A DNA stretch of 12,300 nucleotides from NCBI GenBank assembly GCA_946803715.1, contig CAMPET010000179.1:40009-52308 (forward strand), given 5' to 3'. Every line of letters starts with the position of its first letter. Positions within the stretch are counted from its first letter, which is position 1. Below the pieces are notes generated by a model. The model saw only the letters and a list, made by a program, of their open reading frames with translations. It made no database searches and had not been told where the DNA came from. Position numbers and translations under genes: made by a program. The stretch is from Beroe ovata (lineage: Eukaryota > Ctenophora > Nuda > Beroida > Beroidae). Of the stretch, positions 9,162-12,300 are shown piece after piece.

Positions 9162-9640
9162 GAGGAAATCAAGATCAGCTACACAGACATACCCTATTCG
9201 CCCGGTGCTGTGCTAGATATCATGGACACATACGGACAAGGACGACTCGAGAGTGCCGATACCAAGGGTCTGTTCTGGATATTGGACGAGGAATCAATGT
9301 TCCCTGGTGCGACTGATATCACGTTCTTAGAACGGGTGTTGATGCACCATTCCGGGACAGGTAACAGAACACACATGAACAGTGTAACATACTGTTACAT
9401 ACTGTTACACAGTATTACACAGTATTATATACTGTTACACAATGTTACAGTGTTTCTCATATTTTCTATATCAGGGGGCCGGGGATACAAGTTGATACAG
9501 CAATCGGGCCCGAGCAAGTTTGTTCTCTCTCACTGTAACAGCCTGGTGAATGTTGAGTATGACTGTACTGATTGGTTACAGCAGGCCCGCGACACAGCTG
9601 CATCAAGATATGCTAAAACAATTGTACAGGAATCCACTAG
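9162..9640 (+). CDS. Myosin motor-domain fragment, class XVIII-like, two exons, partial
   Basis: Exons 9162-9360 and 9475-9640 are joined by a GT-AG intron in phase and end at a strong GTAAGT donor. The first exon begins EEIKISYTDI and contains GLFWILDEESMFPGATD, matching the relay-region consensus of myosin motors (LLDEE-x-x-FP-x-(A/G)TD). The second has KFVLSHCNSLVNVEYDCTDWL, like the segment where motors read 'H-x-G-x-V-x-Y-x-x-x-GWL'. The divergent wording, with FWILDEE and a poor H-x-G motif, resembles the weakly active or inactive motors of MYO18 better than conventional myosins. The P-loop, switch I and switch II lie outside the fragment, so activity cannot be judged. The downstream part is cut by the N at 9670, and no upstream exon is found in the 1.1 kb before it. 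Myosin: sure; class: moderate. Confidence 0.8.
9381..9450. repeat. 10-bp tandem repeat in myosin intron
   Basis: Seven consecutive units of the type ACTGTTACAC (variants AGTATTACAC, AGTATTATAT, AATGTTACAG) follow one another at an exact 10-bp period. They fill most of the 114-bp intron, directly before its pyrimidine tract and acceptor. Confidence 0.9.
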
Positions 9641-10030
9641 GTAAGTTCCCACTCAGACTTTACACACGANACTGGTACTAGAAGCACGTCAATATCACGT
9701 GTAATCTCGGTACTGGTCACTACTCATTATGATATGAAAGTGGTCTCCTGCCGAGCATATAATACATGAGCACATCATGAACTTGTACAGTATCGTTACA
9801 AGGTGACAAAATTCTATCAGGTGCCATTGCTCAGCTGTAGCTAGGTCCTGCTCTCTCACGCTTTATGACTGTACAATCAGAGTCAGAGAGTTTAACTTTG
9901 CTTGTCGAGACGCACGATCTTATTAAGCATGTCATTTTAGTGGATAGCAGTTACAAATCGCTATCATAGTTTTGCAGCTCATTTCTCCTTTACAGCGCTA
10001 TTGTTGTGTTGCGTTGTGCATGTGTGAGAT
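9641..10030. other. Non-coding stretch containing a probable contig join and 5' region of the coiled-coil gene
   Basis: Intron sequence of the myosin fragment runs to the N at 9670. From 9795 the sequence belongs to the duplicated unit. CTCCTTTACAG just before 9996 looks like a splice acceptor, so the leader of the coiled-coil gene may be spliced. No other coding sequence is seen. Confidence 0.5.
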
Positions 10031-10655
10031 ATGGCTGAGTTTGATCCGTACGGTGTGACACAGGCTTACACTCACCAGTCAGTTTTAAGTAAGTTTAGAT
10101 GTGTTAATGTTATGCAGGACGCGGGTCCCCTCCTCTCCAAATAAAATATTTCCTTGTGTTCACTCTCTCTTTCCGCAGCGCTGGGCGCGGAGATACTCAC
10201 GAAAACGCTCGATCACGAGGAACACGAGAGACAGCGTGCGATAGAGGATGCGATTGAACGGACCAGGCTCGCCGGTCTGGATGACAAAGCAGCTGCCCTG
10301 GACAAGCTATCGAGGAAGTGTGCCCGCATGCAGGAGCAAGCTCTGGCCGATCTGCAGGGCCGGTGTGACCTTGCTCTGGAGGAGGCAGTGGAGAAGAATT
10401 CGGAGGAGTGGAGGAAGAAAATGGAGAGTGGGGTGTCGTTTGAGAAGGATTACAGTGATAGGAGACTCAGTGAGAACCTAGCTAGGTAATATACAGATAC
10501 TAACGTAGGGAAACCTTGCTAGGTAGTAATTAGTATAGTAGGGAGAGCTCAATTGTTGTTGCCGGTGCTGGTGATTTTCCAATGGTCTCGTTCTGATGCT
10601 ATCACATGGTCTTCAATGCCATGGCAGCTGTCCAATTTAAGTTTAATCTGCATCT
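9795..10655. repeat. Copy 1 of an 0.86-kb tandemly placed duplicate
   Basis: This stretch begins GTTACAAGGTGACAAAATTC and ends TTTAATCTGCATCT immediately before the N at 10656. The same sequence starts again right after that N. Copies differ by scattered single-base changes and small indels (for example an AATGTT insertion in the intron and an ATACAG insertion after exon 2 in copy 1). This is the pattern expected of two alleles or of a recent duplication. Confidence 0.95.
10031..10485 (+). CDS. Coiled-coil protein resembling C6orf163, N-terminal two exons, copy 1, partial
   Basis: Exon 10031-10088 starts MAEFDPYGVTQAYTHQSVL and is followed by a GTAAGT donor. Exon 10179-10485 follows in phase and ends at a donor after ENLAR; 121 residues in all. 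An in-frame TGA lies two codons before the ATG, so the start is well supported. THQSVLTLGAEIL and the following charged helix resemble, from memory, the THKDILDIGANIL region near the N-terminus of the vertebrate protein C6orf163, whose role is poorly known. Residues 30-115 are rich in Glu, Lys, Arg and Ala, as expected of a long coiled coil. Later exons are missing, probably lost at the N. The alternative is some other coiled-coil family with a chance match. Confidence 0.75.
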
Positions 10656-10889
10656 NGTTACAAGGTGACAAAATTCTATCAGGTGCCATAGCTCAGCTGT
10701 AGCTAGGTCCAGCTCTCTCACGCTTTATGACTGTACAATCTGAGTTAGAGAGTTTAACTTTGCTTGTCGAGACGCACTCTTATTAAGCATGTCATTTTAG
10801 TGGATAGCAGTTACAAATCGCTATCATAGTTTTGCAGCTCTTTTCTCCTTTACAGCGCTATTGTTGTGTTGCGTTGTGCATTGTGAGAT
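10486..10889. other. Intron start of copy 1, contig join, and upstream region of copy 2
   Basis: After the donor of copy 1 come 170 bp of intron, the N at 10656, then the upstream region of copy 2. The latter matches 9795-10030 closely. No coding sequence is seen. Confidence 0.6.
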
Positions 10890-11500
10890 ATGGCTGAGTT
10901 TGATCCGTACGGTGTGACACAGGCTTACACTCACCAGTCAGTTTTGAGTAAGTTTAGATGTGTTATGCAGGACGCGGGTCCCCTCCTCTCCAAATAAAAT
11001 ATTTCCTTGTGTTCACTCTCTCTCTCTTCCCCAGCGCTGGGTGCGGAGATACTCACGAAAACGCTCGATCACGAGGAACACGAGAGACAACGTGCGATAG
11101 AGGATGCGATTGAACGGACCAGACTCGCCGGTCTGGATGACAAAGCAGCTGCCCTGGACAAGTTATCGAGGAAATGTGCCCGTATGCAGGAGCAAGCTCT
11201 GGCCGATCTGCAGGGCCGGTGTGACCTTGCTCTGGAAGAGGCAGTGGAGAAGAATTCGGAGGAGTGGAGGAAGAAAATGGAGAGTGGGGTGTCGTTCGAG
11301 AAGGATTACAGTGATAGGAGACTCAGTGAGAACCTAGCTAGGTAATTTACTAACGTAGGGTAGGTAGTAATTAGTATAGTAGGGAGAGCTCAATTGTTGC
11401 TACCGGTGCTGGTGATTTTCCAATGGTCCAATGGTCAATGTTGCTATCACATGGTCTTCAGTGTCATGGCAGCTGTCCAATTTAAGTTTAATCTGCATCT
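10657..11500. repeat. Copy 2 of the 0.86-kb duplicate
   Basis: It matches 9795-10655 along its whole length, in the same orientation, and ends at the same word (CTGCATCT) immediately before the N at 11501. Coding exon differences are silent only, while introns and flanks carry small indels. Confidence 0.95.
10890..11341 (+). CDS. Coiled-coil protein resembling C6orf163, N-terminal two exons, copy 2, partial
   Basis: Exons 10890-10947 and 11035-11341 have the same lengths (58 and 307 nt), phases and splice signals as copy 1. The encoded 121 residues are identical. Exon 2 shows eight single-base differences from copy 1, all silent; exon 1 shows one, also silent. The intron is shorter by a few bases. 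Such silent divergence means the sequence is under strong protein-level constraint in both copies, as for two alleles of one gene or two working duplicates. The rest of the gene is missing beyond the N at 11501. Confidence 0.75.
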
Positions 11501-11502
11501 NC

Positions 11503-11664
11503 GACCTCACGATAACCAACCAAAGCGGCCACAAGCTGGTTGCCGACTGGATGGTGGACGAGAAGGATCGATTGGTTCACTCCTCAGACCACCGATATAT
11601 CGAGTTCAAAAGCACAGGCAGTACTCCCCTCAGCACATTTATTACTGTATCACTCAACCATTAA
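11503..11664 (+). CDS. Unidentified exon fragment, starts at a contig join
   Basis: Directly after the N at 11501 a plus-strand frame reads DLTITNQSGHKLVADWMVDE and goes on through HRYIEFKSTGSTPLSTFITV to a TAA at 11662-11664. The alternating polar and hydrophobic pattern suggests beta strands. It may be the last exon of a gene whose earlier part is lost at the join, or it may be spliced at GTATCA (11647). I do not recognise the family. The neighbouring CUB exons are on the other strand, so it is probably a separate gene. The short length makes this tentative. Confidence 0.4.
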   Translation, partial: DLTITNQSGHKLVADWMVDEKDRLVHSSDHRYIEFKSTGSTPLSTFITVSLNH

Positions 11665-11670
11665 CCAACC

Positions 11671-11753
11671 GATAGAGAATGGTATTTCTTGGGAAGGGTC
11701 CAGGTTTTCCAGAAATCAGTTTTGACATATGGGACCCTTACCCATTCTCTATC
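11671..11753. repeat. Foldback element
   Basis: GATAGAGAATGG (11671-11682) is an exact reverse complement of CCATTCTCTATC (11742-11753), and inside it AAGGGTCC (11694-11701) pairs with GGACCCTT (11732-11739). The whole is an 83-bp imperfect hairpin. It starts just after the stop of the plus-strand exon fragment and lies before the minus-strand CUB exons. It is possibly a very short foldback transposable element; no target-site duplication could be identified. Confidence 0.85.
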
Positions 11754-11819
11754 AACCTCGCGAATTCAATGAGTAACTTTTTTTAGTAAGAATAAGAAAG
11801 TGTGCGCCCACTCCTTTAC

Positions 11820-12175
11820 CTGTTGCTTTTCCAGAGGTTTCCCATCAGAGTCATACTCTGTGATTTTGAGGTAGCTCACACTGTTCTGACATGATCGCTC
11901 TGACTTCACGTTCTGGTAGAATATACCTGCAATAGGAATGAGGAAAATGAATAATATCAGTGGATCGGGAGTAATCACTCAATCTGGAATTAATGGGAAT
12001 TAATTGAGTTCTCCATTCAAAAGAAGCACAGATACTCTCAGATAATCGCATATTAATTTACCTATGACGTCATTATCATGTGATATGTCCCACACACAGT
12101 TTGCACCCCGTGCATTCAAACCATCTGATCTAACAGGTCCATACAGTGATCCGCCTATGACAAGCCCTCCGCACA
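11820..12175 (-). CDS. CUB-domain protein fragment, two exons, partial
   Basis: Transcription order: exon 12175-12062, then exon 11926-11820, joined in phase by a GT-AG intron; both ends are also splice sites, so more exons exist on both sides. The reading starts CGGLVIGGSLYGPVRSDG, continues with ANCVWDISHDNDVIGIFYQN and then SCQNSVSYLKITEYD. This fits the CUB pattern: an opening CGG, then C-x-W-x-I, a hydrophobic strand, and a second Cys before a D/S-Y-L-x-I strand. CUB domains are extracellular and occur in receptors, proteases and adhesion proteins; about 74 residues are seen and the C-terminal third of the domain is absent. No signal peptide or membrane segment is in view, so the full protein type is unknown. 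The next exon to the left is not found before the N at 11501. Confidence 0.7.
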
Positions 12176-12209
12176 CTGAAACACATGATTGAGTACGAAT
12201 AACTCATTT

Positions 12210-12300
12210 AGGGACCGTTCACATATTACGTAATCAGCCGAGGGGGGAGGGGGTTTCCAAATGATTACGCTTGATTACGGAGGGGGGAGGGGGTTTCGAC
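12210..12300. mobile_element. G-rich repetitive element, left end (MITE-like), runs off window
   Basis: It begins about GGGACCGTTCACATATTACG and contains two copies, 40 bp apart, of AGGGGGGAGGGGGTTTC (12241-12257, 12281-12297). Each is preceded by GATTACG-like or ATTACG-like sequence. From memory, elements starting 'GGGxCCGTTCA...ATTACGTAA' with such G runs are scattered through many invertebrate genomes as non-coding mobile repeats. The right end is outside the window, so terminal repeats cannot be tested. Confidence 0.55.

Noticed and set aside
8910-9216. Cys/Val-rich open frames
   Set aside because: They are translations of the TG microsatellite; no independent coding sign.

Overview
The window is eukaryotic and most likely comes from an early-branching or other marine invertebrate animal. 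Genes are split by short GT-AG introns, about 107-199 bp in the best-resolved gene. Intergenic DNA is AT-rich with TG microsatellites and foldback repeats. The recognisable products belong to animal families: HACD3, an ASH1-like chromatin protein, myosin XVIII and a CUB domain. Compact introns and high gene density would suit a demosponge, but the species cannot be fixed from the sequence. Nothing looks bacterial, and there is no operon, CRISPR array, rRNA or tRNA that I can support. Five single N characters (3499, 6593, 9670, 10656, 11501) probably mark contig joins, so gene order across them is provisional.

Left part, minus strand (82-2731): a complete 12-exon gene whose exon phases all close to give a 368-residue very-long-chain 3-hydroxyacyl-CoA dehydratase of the HACD3/PTPLAD1 type. 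It has an N-terminal CS (p23-like) domain and a multi-pass membrane dehydratase domain that keeps the expected Tyr and Glu.

Divergent spacer (2732-4211): about 1.5 kb holding an unusual run of stem-loops (3241-3480) and a 15-bp tandem duplication. Centre, plus strand (4212-8026): a 7-exon gene with matching phases that gives a 1,009-residue nuclear-type protein. It has a basic nuclear-localisation stretch, a segment resembling the region just before the AWS-SET domains of ASH1/ASH1L, an AT-hook-like basic patch, and an acidic tail built of 11-residue repeats. No AWS, SET, bromo, PHD or BAH domain is seen.

Right part: after a spacer with a near-perfect 27-bp-arm hairpin and a TG microsatellite come two exons of a class XVIII-like myosin motor (9162-9640), cut off by an N. 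Next is a 0.86-kb unit present twice (9795-10655 and 10657-11500), each copy carrying the first two coding exons of a coiled-coil protein resembling vertebrate C6orf163. Exon 2 differs between copies by eight silent changes only, and the copies are separated by an N, so they may be two alleles wrongly laid in tandem. After the last N there is an unidentified plus-strand exon, a foldback element, two minus-strand exons of a CUB domain (11820-12175), and the start of a G-rich repetitive element.

The genes do not form an obvious pathway. The window looks like ordinary compact animal genome with several assembly joins and some striking structured non-coding DNA.
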